NCBI GenBank assembly: GCA_021841585.1
Contig: JAKBUS010000005.1
Coordinates: forward strand, 1 to 64,000
Direction of reading: 5' to 3'
Source: Pseudomonadota bacterium
GTDB lineage: Bacteria > Pseudomonadota > Gammaproteobacteria > Acidiferrobacterales > Acidiferrobacteraceae
DNA length: 64,000 nucleotides
Shown here: one piece after another, positions 40,352 through 48,970 of the stretch
How positions within the stretch are numbered: position 1 is the stretch's first letter
How the letters are laid out: the number at the start of each line of letters is the position of its first letter
Notes under the pieces: model-generated
Database searches by the model: none
What the model saw: the letters and a program-made list of their open reading frames with translations, nothing else
Told to the model about the DNA's origin: nothing
Program-made: the position numbers and the translations under genes

Positions 40352-40370
40352 GCGCGGCTTAAGGCCGCGC
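40352..40370 (+). terminator. Hairpin after lon
   Basis: GCGCGGC-TTAAG-GCCGCGC is a perfect seven-base-pair stem 11 bases past the lon stop, followed by GC-rich DNA and a short TTTT at about 40381. A plausible terminator placed before an independent hupB promoter. Confidence 0.55.
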
Positions 40371-40404
40371 GGGCGGGGCGTTTTCGATGGCCGTCGGGCT
40401 TTCC

Positions 40405-40434
40405 TTGACAGCGGCACGGGCCCGCTTGTATAAG
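40405..40434 (+). promoter_or_regulatory. Sigma-70 promoter of hupB
   Basis: TTGACA (40405-40410) and TATAAG (40429-40434) with an 18-base spacer, a near-consensus pair. The transcript would start near 40441, about 58 bases before the hupB start, and could read on into tRNA-Val. Confidence 0.8.
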
Positions 40435-40498
40435 ACGAGACTGATTGCGACGCCGGCGCCGAGACCGGCATTTGGGACCACTAGCTAGGGAGCACCAG

Positions 40499-40771
40499 GT
40501 GAATAAATCCGAACTGATCGAGAAAGTGGCCGAGCAGGCCGATCTCAACAAGGCCTCGGCCGCGCGTGCGGTTGATGCCGTGTTCGACGCCATTACGCAG
40601 GGTCTGCGCAATGGCGAAACCGTCAATTTGGTGGGCTTCGGCACATTCTCGGTGGGTGAGCGCGCAGCACGTAGCGGTCGTAATCCGAGGACCGGGGAGA
40701 CGATCGATATTGCAGCGTCACGAAATCCGCGTTTCAAGGCGGGAAAGGGCCTGAAGGACGCTGTCAATTAG
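40499..40771 (+). CDS. hupB: DNA-binding protein HU-beta
   Basis: A 90-residue DNABII nucleoid protein: [20 protein letters not shown] at the start and the arm signature [12 protein letters not shown]. The start is GTG 40499 after AGGGAG; an upstream extension would be Arg-rich and unlike HU. It lies after lon as in E. coli. Confidence 0.96.
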   Translation: MNKSELIEKVAEQADLNKASAARAVDAVFDAITQGLRNGETVNLVGFGTFSVGERAARSGRNPRTGETIDIAASRNPRFKAGKGLKDAVN

Positions 40772-40810
40772 GTTTCCCCTGTGATGGTGGCGGGGTGTCC
40801 GCCGTCTTCC

Positions 40811-40886
40811 GGGTGCTTAGCTCAGTTGGTAGAGCGTCGCCCTTACAAGGCGAATGTCGGGGGTTCGAATCCCTCAGCACCCACCA
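40811..40886 (+). tRNA. tRNA-Val (anticodon TAC)
   Basis: The acceptor GGGTGCT pairs AGCACCC, the anticodon loop reads CTTACAA, the T-loop is TTCGAAT, and CCA is encoded at 40884-40886. It lies 39 bases after hupB, probably in the same transcript. Confidence 0.96.
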
Positions 40887-41259
40887 GTTGCCGCCAAGGA
40901 AAACAAAGAGTCAGATAATTCGTCTGCGGGGCGCTCCCGGGGCTTGGGGCTCTCAGTGAGACGAACTTCGTGGCGGCCATGATAGAGCGGCCGGGCGAAT
41001 GGCAGCAGTAGGCCAGGCCGATCAGGGTCCGGCGTGGTCATCCCAGCCAAATGGCGACCTTCGACGCCAAGGAGTAGGCGAGGCAGGATCGAGCCGGAAG
41101 AAAAAATGGGCGTGCTTGGGCGGGCGCACTATCACCGTGGATGCTTTGAACGAAAAATACCGCACCTTGCGCGTTTTTGGGGAAAAGGATTCTTTCAAAT
41201 GGCGCGTGTTTTGCCCGTGGTTCATCCGCCACCTGGGTCGCAAGTAGTCCCTGTCGTCA
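40887..41259. other. Gene-free degenerate DNA after tRNA-Val
   Basis: About 370 bases with no supportable gene. A short plus-strand open frame exists (to about 41247) but has no family resemblance and a patchy composition. It is probably the flank of a decayed insertion. Confidence 0.4.
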
Positions 41260-41667
41260 CTACTTACTCGGTTCTGCATACAGTTGACCAGAAAGCACCA
41301 TTTGGATGGCGATCAGGGGATTGACGCCTTGGTTGGCCGTGGTCGGCAGGTAGCGGGAGGTGCGGCAGTAAGCTTGCGGCTATTCGGCCTTGCGGAAACG
41401 GCCCGGGACCTTTTGTTTGGCCTTGCTCATGCGCGGGCTCCGGTCGGCGCCGTTATTGGTGAATAAGACGTCCGAGTCGCACGCAAACAACCGCATGGCG
41501 CCCTCGTGTTTCTTTAATCGCTCGCAGAGATTATGGGCGTGGGCCACGCCCTCCACAAAAAAGGGGTTGTGCACGGCCCACAATGTTGAACTTGGCGATG
41601 CGGCCGCGTTGGCCGTTGGACCGCGCCGGGCGCACAGTGAGCGGTTGCCGCTGGCGCTTGGAGACAT
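41260..41667 (-). pseudogene. IS66-family transposase, C-terminal remnant
   Basis: The minus-strand frame carries the C-terminal signature of IS66 transposases: VLFTNNGADRSPRMSKAKQK, PGRFRKAE, then an in-frame TAG at 41382-41380, then in the same frame AYCRTSRYLPTTANQGVNP and LIAIQMVLSG to a stop at 41260. IS66 proteins have FTNN-x-AER..RM-K-x-QKVSG-x-FR followed by FCR-x-RSYL. The catalytic N-terminal two-thirds are missing or unrecognisable, and AER has become ADR. It is a dead fragment. Confidence 0.72.
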
Positions 41668-42347
41668 GGGTACAGGTGTTCGGCAGCAGGCGCTTTATGT
41701 TGGCACCCAGACATAGCCCCGCCTCGACGATGAAGACGGGCTCGGTGAGGAGGTGCGCGATTGCCGATTCTGGCGCATGGGCCCTCAGTGATCACGATCC
41801 ATGAGAATGGGCGATCACGAGAGGCCAGAAAACGCATTGGTACGGACCCCGCGCTAGTTCATCACCTAGAACTCCACGCCCTGCCAGTCGAGCAACGGCT
41901 CGTTATACAACCCAAGGGGTGGCCGGAGAGGATCACGGGACGCCGGCTGGTCTTCAGCGCGCGATGATCGGCCCCTTCGCGCTCCTAGCGATTGCGCCGC
42001 CCAGACGTGCGCGTGGCGTGCCGGTAGGGCGTCTGTATCGCCTTATGGCACATCGCATGTGTCGCTACAGTGACTCCCGAGCGCACCGGATCGTTCGCGA
42101 TCTGACCGACAGGCCTTTGCTCCTCATGCGGTCATCGCCAAGGTCGAATTCGTGTCCGCTTTCAGCGCGCCGACGTACCCAGCGTGCTTGCCTCCAGCCT
42201 TGTCAAGACTTTGTCCTAACCTGGCAAAGAGGTGCGCGGGCCCTGGCGGTCGGCGAATAATCACGAGCGACCTTAGGCGAACGCCATGTCCCAAAAGCCC
42301 GGGCTAGACAATACTAATGTTTCGGGTTAAGAAGGGGGCATAGACCA
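41668..42347. other. Gene-free decayed region before the LysM lipoprotein gene
   Basis: About 680 bases. Several short open frames exist on both strands but none looks like a real protein. The region may hold further insertion-sequence debris upstream of the IS66 fragment, and I could not assign it. Confidence 0.4.
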
Positions 42348-42377
42348 TTGACGAAATTTCATTAAACAGCTTATAAG
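42348..42377 (+). promoter_or_regulatory. Sigma-70 promoter of the MltD-like LysM lipoprotein gene
   Basis: TTGACG (42348-42353) and TATAAG (42372-42377) with an 18-base spacer. Initiation would fall at about 42384, one base before the GTG start at 42385, so the mRNA would be leaderless. No ribosome site precedes the GTG. Confidence 0.65.
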
Positions 42378-42384
42378 ATGGATT

Positions 42385-44604
42385 GTGATTAGACCCCAAT
42401 CCCATAGAAGTCGTTGGCGTGCGTGCACCGCCCGTCTAACCTTAGGCGCGCTGTTTGCGGGCCTTTCTGGTTGCGCATCTCTGTCCGGCTTTGGTGCCGG
42501 CTCAGGTGGTGTATTTGGACATCAATCCGCTCGGTTATCGGTAGCGGATCGTGCCGCCCGTGTTGTTACGGTGAGTCATAAAAACACGGACCGGCATCCC
42601 CCTGGGTCCAGTGGGGGCGTTGCCGCACGCAAAATGGATAAGACCATGGCTGCCCGCCGGGCCATCACCGGTCAGAAGTATACCAACCTCTGGGACCGCA
42701 TCCGCGCGGGTTTCCGGTTGCCACCCATGCGGGGTCCGCTAGTCACCCAGTACGAGGAGTGGTTTGAACACAATCCCCGATATGTAGAAGGCATGTTAGA
42801 GCGGGCGAATTTATATTTGTATCAAATTGTGCAAGCCGTACAGAAGCGGCATATGCCCATGGAGATAGCTCTTTTGCCGGCTATTGAAAGCGGCTATTCA
42901 CCCAATGCCTATTCTTCTGCGGGGGCCATAGGGTTATGGCAAATCGAGCCCTCAACCGGAGGGTTGTGGGGCCTTAAGGATAATTGGTGGTACAGCGGGG
43001 CGCGCGATGTTGTTGCCTCTACCAATGCCGCACTCGATTACCTGCAGGCCCTGCACAATCAGTTCCACAGCTGGAACCTTGCCCTGGCCGCCTATAATTG
43101 TGGAGCCGGCATGGTGCAGTGGGCGATCGATAATAACAAGGCCAAAGGTCTCGGCACTCATTATCGGGAACTGCGCCTACCGCTCCAAACCGAACATTAC
43201 GTCCCGAAGCTGATGGCCTTCGTGAATATCGTGCGCGATCCCGCGAAGTTTGGTTTACGGCTTCGCGATATCCCAAATAGCCCCTACTTCGTCCGTGTGA
43301 ATACGGGCGGCCAAATCAGTTTAAGCGTGGTTGCGCGTCTTGCTGATATGTCACTCAATCAATTGGCCGCCATAAACCCGGGACTTAAGCATTGGGCAAC
43401 TGCGCCCAATGGACCCTATACCGTTCTTGTTCCTGTGGCCACAAAAGCGGCTTTATTGGAAGGCTTGAGTCAGCTACCTCCGCAGGATCGGATGCAGTGG
43501 GCGCGTCATATTGTGATACCAGGCAACACCATTAGCGGTATCGCGCAAGAATATGGGGTTAGCGTCCACGCAATCATGACAACAAACCATCTCCACGGTA
43601 GCTTTCTCCGTGTTGGGCAGCGACTCCTTATTCCTGTCGCGGGCCGTAGACTCGTAGTTCCAGCACAGGGGGGGGTGTACACCGTGGCCCCGGGCGACAC
43701 CTTAAGTGGCATCGCCCAACAGTATGGGGTGCCCATCACGACGCTGATGGCGGTGAATAATTTGAGGGGCCCGTACCTGCAGGTAGGGGAGGTGCTGCGT
43801 ATTCCTTCAGGGGGTGAGGGTTCCCCCGCTCAACCGCCTACCCCAACGCCGGCCGCCGCTCCTGTTCCGGTTGCCGCTCCCGTTTTGGCCGTCAACACCA
43901 TGACGGCGGCTAGCACCGTCACCGTCACGGTGGCCCCGGGCGACACCTTAAGTGGCATCGCCCAACAGTATGGGGTGCCCATCACGACGCTGATGGCGGT
44001 GAATAATTTGAGGGGCCCGTACCTGGAGGCGGGGGAGGTGCTGCGTATCCCGGTCTCCAGCGACGCTTGTACGGTGGCCCCGGGCGACACCTTAAGTGGC
44101 ATCGCCCAACAGTATGGGGTGCCCATCACGACGCTGATGGCGGTGAATAATTTGAGGGGCCCGTACCTGCAGGTAGGGGAGGTGCTGCGTATTCCTTCAG
44201 GGGGTGAGGGTTCCCCCGCTCAACCGCCTACCCCAACGCCGGCCGCCGCTCCTGTTCCGGTTGCCGCTCCCGTTTTGGCCGTCAACACCATGACGGCGGC
44301 TAGCACCGTCACCGTCACGGTGGCCCCGGGCGACACCTTAAGTGGCATCGCCCAACAGTATGGGGTGCCCATCACGACGCTGATGGCGGTGAATAATTTG
44401 AGGGGCCCGTACCTGGAGGCGGGGGAGGTGCTGCGTATCCCGGTCTCCAGCGACGCTTGTACGGTGGCCCCGGGCGACACCTTAAGTGGCATCGCCCAAC
44501 AGTATGGGGTGCCCATCACGACGCTGATGGCGGTGAATAATTTGAGGGGCCCGTACCTGCAGGTAGGGGAGGTGCTGCGTATTCCGGTTGCTAGCAATGC
44601 ATGA
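42385..44604 (+). CDS. MltD-like lytic transglycosylase lipoprotein with six LysM domains
   Basis: A 739-residue lipoprotein: signal sequence ending LFAGLSGC (lipobox Cys near residue 30), transglycosylase SLT domain (about 100-245, with catalytic Glu in LLPAIESGYSPNAYS and AIGLWQIEPSTGG), then LysM domains that bind peptidoglycan. The first LysM (starting HIVIPGNTISGIAQEYG) is divergent; five more are nearly identical, joined by a Pro/Ala linker in a repeated pattern. The AAYN-C-G motif has Cys where the paralogue at 48971 has Ala. It lies between tRNA-Val and tRNA-Asp in decayed DNA and is less GC-rich than the chromosome. It cleaves murein with 1,6-anhydro product if active. Confidence 0.88.
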   Translation: MIRPQSHRSRWRACTARLTLGALFAGLSGCASLSGFGAGSGGVFGHQSARLSVADRAARVVTVSHKNTDRHPPGSSGGVAARKMDKTMAARRAITGQKYTNLWDRIRAGFRLPPMRGPLVTQYEEWFEHNPRYVEGMLERANLYLYQIVQAVQKRHMPMEIALLPAIESGYSPNAYSSAGAIGLWQIEPSTGGLWGLKDNWWYSGARDVVASTNAALDYLQALHNQFHSWNLALAAYNCGAGMVQWAIDNNKAKGLGTHYRELRLPLQTEHYVPKLMAFVNIVRDPAKFGLRLRDIPNSPYFVRVNTGGQISLSVVARLADMSLNQLAAINPGLKHWATAPNGPYTVLVPVATKAALLEGLSQLPPQDRMQWARHIVIPGNTISGIAQEYGVSVHAIMTTNHLHGSFLRVGQRLLIPVAGRRLVVPAQGGVYTVAPGDTLSGIAQQYGVPITTLMAVNNLRGPYLQVGEVLRIPSGGEGSPAQPPTPTPAAAPVPVAAPVLAVNTMTAASTVTVTVAPGDTLSGIAQQYGVPITTLMAVNNLRGPYLEAGEVLRIPVSSDACTVAPGDTLSGIAQQYGVPITTLMAVNNLRGPYLQVGEVLRIPSGGEGSPAQPPTPTPAAAPVPVAAPVLAVNTMTAASTVTVTVAPGDTLSGIAQQYGVPITTLMAVNNLRGPYLEAGEVLRIPVSSDACTVAPGDTLSGIAQQYGVPITTLMAVNNLRGPYLQVGEVLRIPVASNA
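43684..44583 (+). repeat. 390-bp perfect tandem repeat encoding paired LysM domains
   Basis: The five identical LysM units begin at 43684, 43930, 44074, 44320 and 44464, so spacings alternate 246 and 144 bases. The repeating unit is 390 bases (130 codons): one LysM, a Pro/Ala-rich linker, a second LysM and a short spacer. Copies 43684-44073 and 44074-44463 read identically, and a partial third copy (one LysM) follows. The absence of silent differences points to recent duplication or active homogenisation. Confidence 0.92.
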
Positions 44605-44641
44605 GTTTTGTCGGCCGTTCGGGATTATTTTGGCGACACCC

Positions 44642-44950
44642 TCAATCCGCTAAAGCGGGTAAGCTTTTTGCCAAGTGACAGGGTCCGTGGGTATGCTCCA
44701 AGGGGCTTGCACACACATCCTGCGGCGTTTGATTCCTTGCCTTGGGACAGACGGCCCCGTCCGAATCACCCCCAGACGGCGGCCGATGTCTGGGCGCCCA
44801 CTCCGCCGGAGACATTCCAGGTGGAGGCGTGATGTGTTGGGGAAGCGGCACCTCTTGCCCGAATGCCCGCCGCTGCATATTTAGCGCGCCTGCGCGATCC
44901 CTGTGATCTTCAAATTTGCAGGGCGGGCATCGCCCGTTGTGCCCTGTGGT
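44642..44950 (-). pseudogene. Probable TnpB (IS200/IS605-type) C-terminal remnant
   Basis: The minus-strand frame contains RCPPCKFEDHRDRAGALNMQ, resembling the C-terminal zinc-finger/RuvC-III stretch of TnpB (CxxC ... HRD-x-x-GA-x-NI), then AFGQEVPLP and a Pro-rich tail to the stop at 44642. The rest of the TnpB protein cannot be followed upstream in any frame. No start codon or complete domain remains, so it is inactive. The identification rests on this single motif. Confidence 0.48.
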
Positions 44951-45386
44951 GACACCCGAGGCGTTGCCCTGCCCAGGATATTATCGGGGTTGCCGACGCA
45001 TGGCGCCTCGATGGCCGGCGCCTTACCGAAGTCGATGGCCTGCCGAGTCCCCTTGTCGTGTGGGCCCCGGGGCGCCGGCGAGCGATTTCCCCTCGGGCCC
45101 GTTGTGACCACGGGTCGGCTTGCGTCAGCGCGCCGCCCCTGTGCCGATGCCGGCCGGGCCGCGCGGGATCGGTTAGGCGTCGCCAGCGCACAAGGATTGC
45201 CAGCAGGTCGCGAGGCATGTTCTAATAGATAGGATCAGCTGAAGGGCCTGAGCGATGCCCATCGCTGGTGGCGATGGCCACCAGGGACGCAGTTGAATCG
45301 ATGCGAAGGCGTAGTCGATAAGCGGGCAGCCCGGTGCGAACGGATACCGGGATCGCGAATCGATCATGTCGGCACCATGTACGTTG
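44951..45386. other. Gene-free region upstream of tRNA-Asp
   Basis: About 435 bases of GC-rich DNA without a recognisable gene. Upstream parts of the TnpB remnant may lie here but have lost frame. No clear tRNA promoter was identified. Confidence 0.35.
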
Positions 45387-45463
45387 GGAGTGGTAGTTCA
45401 GTTGGTTAGAATACCGGCCTGTCACGCCGGGGGTCGCGGGTTCGAGTCCCGTCCACTCCGCCA
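45387..45463 (+). tRNA. tRNA-Asp (anticodon GTC)
   Basis: The acceptor GGAGTGG pairs CCACTCC, the anticodon loop reads CTGTCAC, the T-loop is TTCGAGT, and CCA is encoded at 45461-45463. In relatives tRNA-Val and tRNA-Asp can lie side by side after hupB; here about 4.5 kb separates them. Confidence 0.96.
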
Positions 45464-45952
45464 ATTTCATTAATCGACAGCCGCCTCGGCCGATCGCGCA
45501 GGCGGCCCCCCCCCCCGCAAGACCGGAAAGCCCCGTTGAGCGTCCTTAACCGTCCGCAGGGCCGCGACCAATGAGCGCGTCACCCACGCCAATGCCGGAT
45601 GGCGAGCGTCCGGGCATTGCGGTCGCAACATCATCTCCGCCTCAGGCGCAAACCCCATTCGCTCCCATGGCGGTCACACCGAAAGAGCGCTTCGGTTGCC
45701 CGTAGAGACCTGCATCAGTACAATCGCCGGAACCCGTCGGCGCCCCGTCAAGCGATCCGCACGGATCGCGGGGGGTGCGCCGGGTAAGGCGATGGGCCCG
45801 CGAGCGGGCTATCCCGGGCCGCTTGCGCCCCGATCCGATGGATCGCGCGAGGCGGCCACACAAGAGGCACTCATGGATGGGCCGACCACGGTTGCCTTCC
45901 GTGGCGCCGCCGCCCTGAAGGGGACCTTTAATATGAGGCCTGTCTTAATTCT
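45464..45952. other. Gene-free stretch before ppiD
   Basis: About 490 bases. No supported gene. It contains an 11-base cytosine run at about 45506-45516. It should include the ppiD promoter, but I could not pick a convincing one. Confidence 0.4.
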
Positions 45953-47869
45953 ATGTTGAATGCGCTTCGAGAAAAGACCCAGGGATTGATGGGGGCTGCG
46001 CTGCTCGTGATCCTGGTGGTGCCGTTCGTGTTGTGGGGGGTCAGTTCCTATTTCGGGGGCCCGTCGAAGGTCTATGTGGCCCGCGGACATGGTCTGCGCA
46101 TCACCCAGGAAGAGTTTGGCCGCGCGCTGGCACAGCAGCGCGTCGCCCTGGAGCATGCCTTCGGCAAGAATCTCAACCCGGCGCTGCTTTCGAGTGGCAA
46201 ATTCAAGAGGGCCGTGCTCCGTGGTCTCATCAATAAGACCCTGCTGATCCATTCGGCAGTGAAGGCTGGCTATGTCGTCAACCGCGACGAGCTCGCCTAC
46301 GAGATCCGCCACATCCCGGCGTTTCGCGTCAAGGGCCATTTCAGTCCAACGCGCTATCGCGAACTGCTCGCCGCCCAGGGGCTCACGGTGCCCGGTTTCG
46401 AGCGCCGCGTGCGCGATCTCACGCTCCTAAACCAGATCAAGGCCGGCCTACTGGCGAGCGCCTTCGTGCCGCAGCAGGTGATAGCGCACGCCGCGCGTCT
46501 TTTCGGGCAGAAGCGGGCGTTTTCCTATGTGGTGTTGTCGCCGCGGCAGTTCATGCCGACGGGGCCCATCCCCGGCACGCTCGTCAAGCAATACTATGCC
46601 AAGCACCAGCAGGCCTTCCGCCTGCCGCAACAGGTCCGCATCGCCTATGTCGTCTTGTCGCCGCATGCCGTCATGCGGGCCATGAAGGATCGGAAGGTGA
46701 GCATGGCGGCCTTGCAGAGGGCCTACCAGGCGCATATCGCGCAGTTCACGCGTCCCGAACAGAGACTCGTGCGCCACATCATGATTGCCTTGCCGCCGCA
46801 TCCGACGGCCCAGGCCATAGCCTCGGCCAAGGCGCGGCTTTCGGCGCTGCGCGCGCAGATTCAGCACGGCGCGTCGTTCGCGGCGCTCGCGCGACGCTAT
46901 TCCCAGGACCCGGCATCGGCCGCCGACGGCGGCAGCCTCGGCTTTGTGACCAAGGCGGACCTGTCAAAGCCCGTGGGGCAGGCGGCGTTTGCGCTGCCGC
47001 TCCACAAGGTGAGCGCGCCCGTGGTCGGTCACTCCGGGGTGCATCTCCTGGAGGTGAGCGCCATCCGTCCGGCGAGCGTCGTACCGTTCGCAAAGGTGCG
47101 CGCGACGCTTACGCGCATGGTGCTAAAGAAGCGCGCCCGCCGGCGCATGTATCACCTGTCCGAGCGGCTGCGTAACGCCGCCTACGAGCATCCCCGAGGC
47201 CTCGCCAAAGTGGCGCGCGAGCTTAATATCAAGGTGCGTGAGAGTGGTTGGTTCACGCGCGCGGGAGGGGTGGGCGTGGGCGCCTTGCCGCAGGTGGTGA
47301 AGGCGGTGTTCGCGCCCAAGGTCCTCGCTGGCCGCCGCAACACCCATGCCATCGCGGTCGGGGCGGATGCCCTGGTGGTTGCGCATGTGGTGGCGCGCAA
47401 GCCCGCGCGCTTTAAGCCCTTGGCCGTGGCGCGGCCGGCCGTGGTGCGCGCCATTCGCGCCGCCGATGCCCGCCGCCGCGTGAGGGCCAAGGAGGCCCTG
47501 CTTGTGAAGGAGCTGCGCAAGGGGGCGTCGCTCAAGACATTGGCCCTGCAGATGCATCTCACGCTCGAGAGACCGGCGGCCGCGGAGGCCGTGACACCCG
47601 GTCTTGCGCCAGCGCTTCTGAAGGCGGTGTTTGCCACGCCGGTATCGGCCGCCGCACATCCGGCACCGGGGAGCGCGCATCTCGGCCATGGTCGGCGCGC
47701 GGTGTTTGTGGTCCAGAAGGTGCTTCCAGGGGCCGTGCACCCGGGCAGCGCACGCTACATCAAGCTCGAGCGCTCACTGATCAGCGATAGCGGGGTGGAG
47801 TCTTATCTCGCCTATATGAACAGTCTGCGCGCGCGCGCCCATATCCATATCAACGCGTCGGCGCTGTAA
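45953..47869 (+). CDS. ppiD: Peptidyl-prolyl isomerase D (SurA/PpiC-type periplasmic chaperone)
   Basis: A 638-residue membrane-anchored folding factor. An N-terminal transmembrane helix (AALLVILVVPFVLWGVSSYF, about 15-34) is followed by a SurA-like N domain (about 60-220), a parvulin domain (about 275-370, VRHIMIALPP through GGSLGFV) and a second, degenerate C-terminal half. PpiD assists proteins leaving the Sec translocon. The gene follows hupB in E. coli, and the intervening 5 kb here is extra. Convergent with fabI. Confidence 0.93.
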   Translation: MLNALREKTQGLMGAALLVILVVPFVLWGVSSYFGGPSKVYVARGHGLRITQEEFGRALAQQRVALEHAFGKNLNPALLSSGKFKRAVLRGLINKTLLIHSAVKAGYVVNRDELAYEIRHIPAFRVKGHFSPTRYRELLAAQGLTVPGFERRVRDLTLLNQIKAGLLASAFVPQQVIAHAARLFGQKRAFSYVVLSPRQFMPTGPIPGTLVKQYYAKHQQAFRLPQQVRIAYVVLSPHAVMRAMKDRKVSMAALQRAYQAHIAQFTRPEQRLVRHIMIALPPHPTAQAIASAKARLSALRAQIQHGASFAALARRYSQDPASAADGGSLGFVTKADLSKPVGQAAFALPLHKVSAPVVGHSGVHLLEVSAIRPASVVPFAKVRATLTRMVLKKRARRRMYHLSERLRNAAYEHPRGLAKVARELNIKVRESGWFTRAGGVGVGALPQVVKAVFAPKVLAGRRNTHAIAVGADALVVAHVVARKPARFKPLAVARPAVVRAIRAADARRRVRAKEALLVKELRKGASLKTLALQMHLTLERPAAAEAVTPGLAPALLKAVFATPVSAAAHPAPGSAHLGHGRRAVFVVQKVLPGAVHPGSARYIKLERSLISDSGVESYLAYMNSLRARAHIHINASAL

Positions 47870-47885
47870 CGCCATCGGGGGCGTG

Positions 47886-47905
47886 GCACGGCCGCATGGC
47901 CGTGC
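47886..47905. terminator. Hairpin between convergent ppiD and fabI
   Basis: GCACGGCC-GCAT-GGCCGTGC is a perfect eight-base-pair stem with a four-base loop, extendable by two weaker pairs, centred in the 56-base gap. Being symmetrical it can act on both strands. No strong T run is present. Confidence 0.55.
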
Positions 47906-47925
47906 TACGGGACGGGCCTTGAGTC

Positions 47926-48717
47926 TTAGCCCTCCCCCTCGCCCATGCCGATCATGTGGTAGCCGGAGTCCACATAGATGATCTCGCCCGTGATGCCGGA
48001 GGCGAGGTCCGAGGACAAGAAGGCGGCCGCTTGGCCGACCTCCTCTATGGTCACGCCGCGACGCAAGGGGGCGTTGCGCTCGTAGTAGTCGAGCATCTTC
48101 CGAAAATCACTGATGCCAGCCGCCGCCAGGGTCTTTATCGGGCCGGCCGATATCCCGTTGACGCGCACCCCGTGCGGCCCGAGGCTCTGGGCCATATAAC
48201 GGACATTGGCCTCGAGACTTGCCTTGGCGAGCCCCATGACATTGTAGTGCGGCACGACGCGCATGGCGCCGAGATAAGACAGCGTAAGGAGCGAGCCCTT
48301 GCGCGGGATGAGGGCCTCGCGCGCACCCTTGGCGAGCGCCGCGAAACTATAGGAGCTGATGTTGTGGGCCTCGAGGAAGCCCTCGCGGGTCACGGCATCC
48401 AGGTAATCGCCTTCGAGCTGTTCGCGCGGCGCGTAGGCCACGGAATGGATGACGGAGTCGAACCCCTCGGGCCAGGCTTTGCGCAGCTCCTTGAACACGG
48501 CGTCGATGTCTTCATCGCGACCGACGTCGCAGGGCAACACGATGCGGCTTTCGGTGAGCGCCGCTAACCCCTCGACACGGCCCTGCACCTTATCGTTTTG
48601 ATAGGTGTAGGCGATCTCGGCACCCTGCGCGTGCATGGCCTGGGCGATCCCCCAGGCGATCGACCGCTCATTTAGTGCGCCAACGACGAGGGCACGTTTA
48701 CCCGCCAAGAATCCCAT
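47926..48717 (-). CDS. fabI: Enoyl-ACP reductase (NADH-dependent)
   Basis: A 263-residue short-chain dehydrogenase-like enzyme that reduces enoyl-ACP in the last step of each fatty-acid elongation cycle. The nucleotide site [15 protein letters not shown], the [17 protein letters not shown] loop, and the catalytic Tyr-x6-Lys in [17 protein letters not shown] are visible. GGAGATCACTTC precedes the ATG. Length matches FabI. Confidence 0.97.
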   Translation of the reverse strand: MGFLAGKRALVVGALNERSIAWGIAQAMHAQGAEIAYTYQNDKVQGRVEGLAALTESRIVLPCDVGRDEDIDAVFKELRKAWPEGFDSVIHSVAYAPREQLEGDYLDAVTREGFLEAHNISSYSFAALAKGAREALIPRKGSLLTLSYLGAMRVVPHYNVMGLAKASLEANVRYMAQSLGPHGVRVNGISAGPIKTLAAAGISDFRKMLDYYERNAPLRRGVTIEEVGQAAAFLSSDLASGITGEIIYVDSGYHMIGMGEGEG

Positions 48718-48970
48718 GAAGTGATCTCCATTGCATTTGAATCGAGTCCCCGGCCGAAAGGCGGAGGGCTTTATGAGGTTTCGATCCGCGTCACCCGCGC
48801 GCGGCGGGCATAAACGGCGGCCAGATCATTCCCGATAGGGCCTAGGCCTTGTGCCATCGGCGACGTTCTGTGCGAACCGCAGTCTAGCGCCATTTCGTGC
48901 GCGACTAAAGCTGCGCAATGGGTCCCGCCGCCCCCCGGCGGTCAGGGGGCCGCCAAAGAGGGAGCGGGAT

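Noticed and set aside
40999-41247. 82-residue frame after tRNA-Val
   Set aside because: No homology that I recognise and no ribosome site; treated as decayed DNA.
41668-41840. Possible N-terminal continuation of the IS66 remnant or a second transposase piece
   Set aside because: A frame reading GLCLGANIKRLL looked transposase-like, but it is in a different frame and no catalytic motif can be placed.
43684-44583. CRISPR-like repetition
   Set aside because: The repeats are long, coding, in frame and encode LysM domains; there are no short repeats with unique spacers.
45470-45658. 62-residue minus-strand frame between tRNA-Asp and ppiD
   Set aside because: No family resemblance and it crosses a homopolymeric C run; not supported as a gene.
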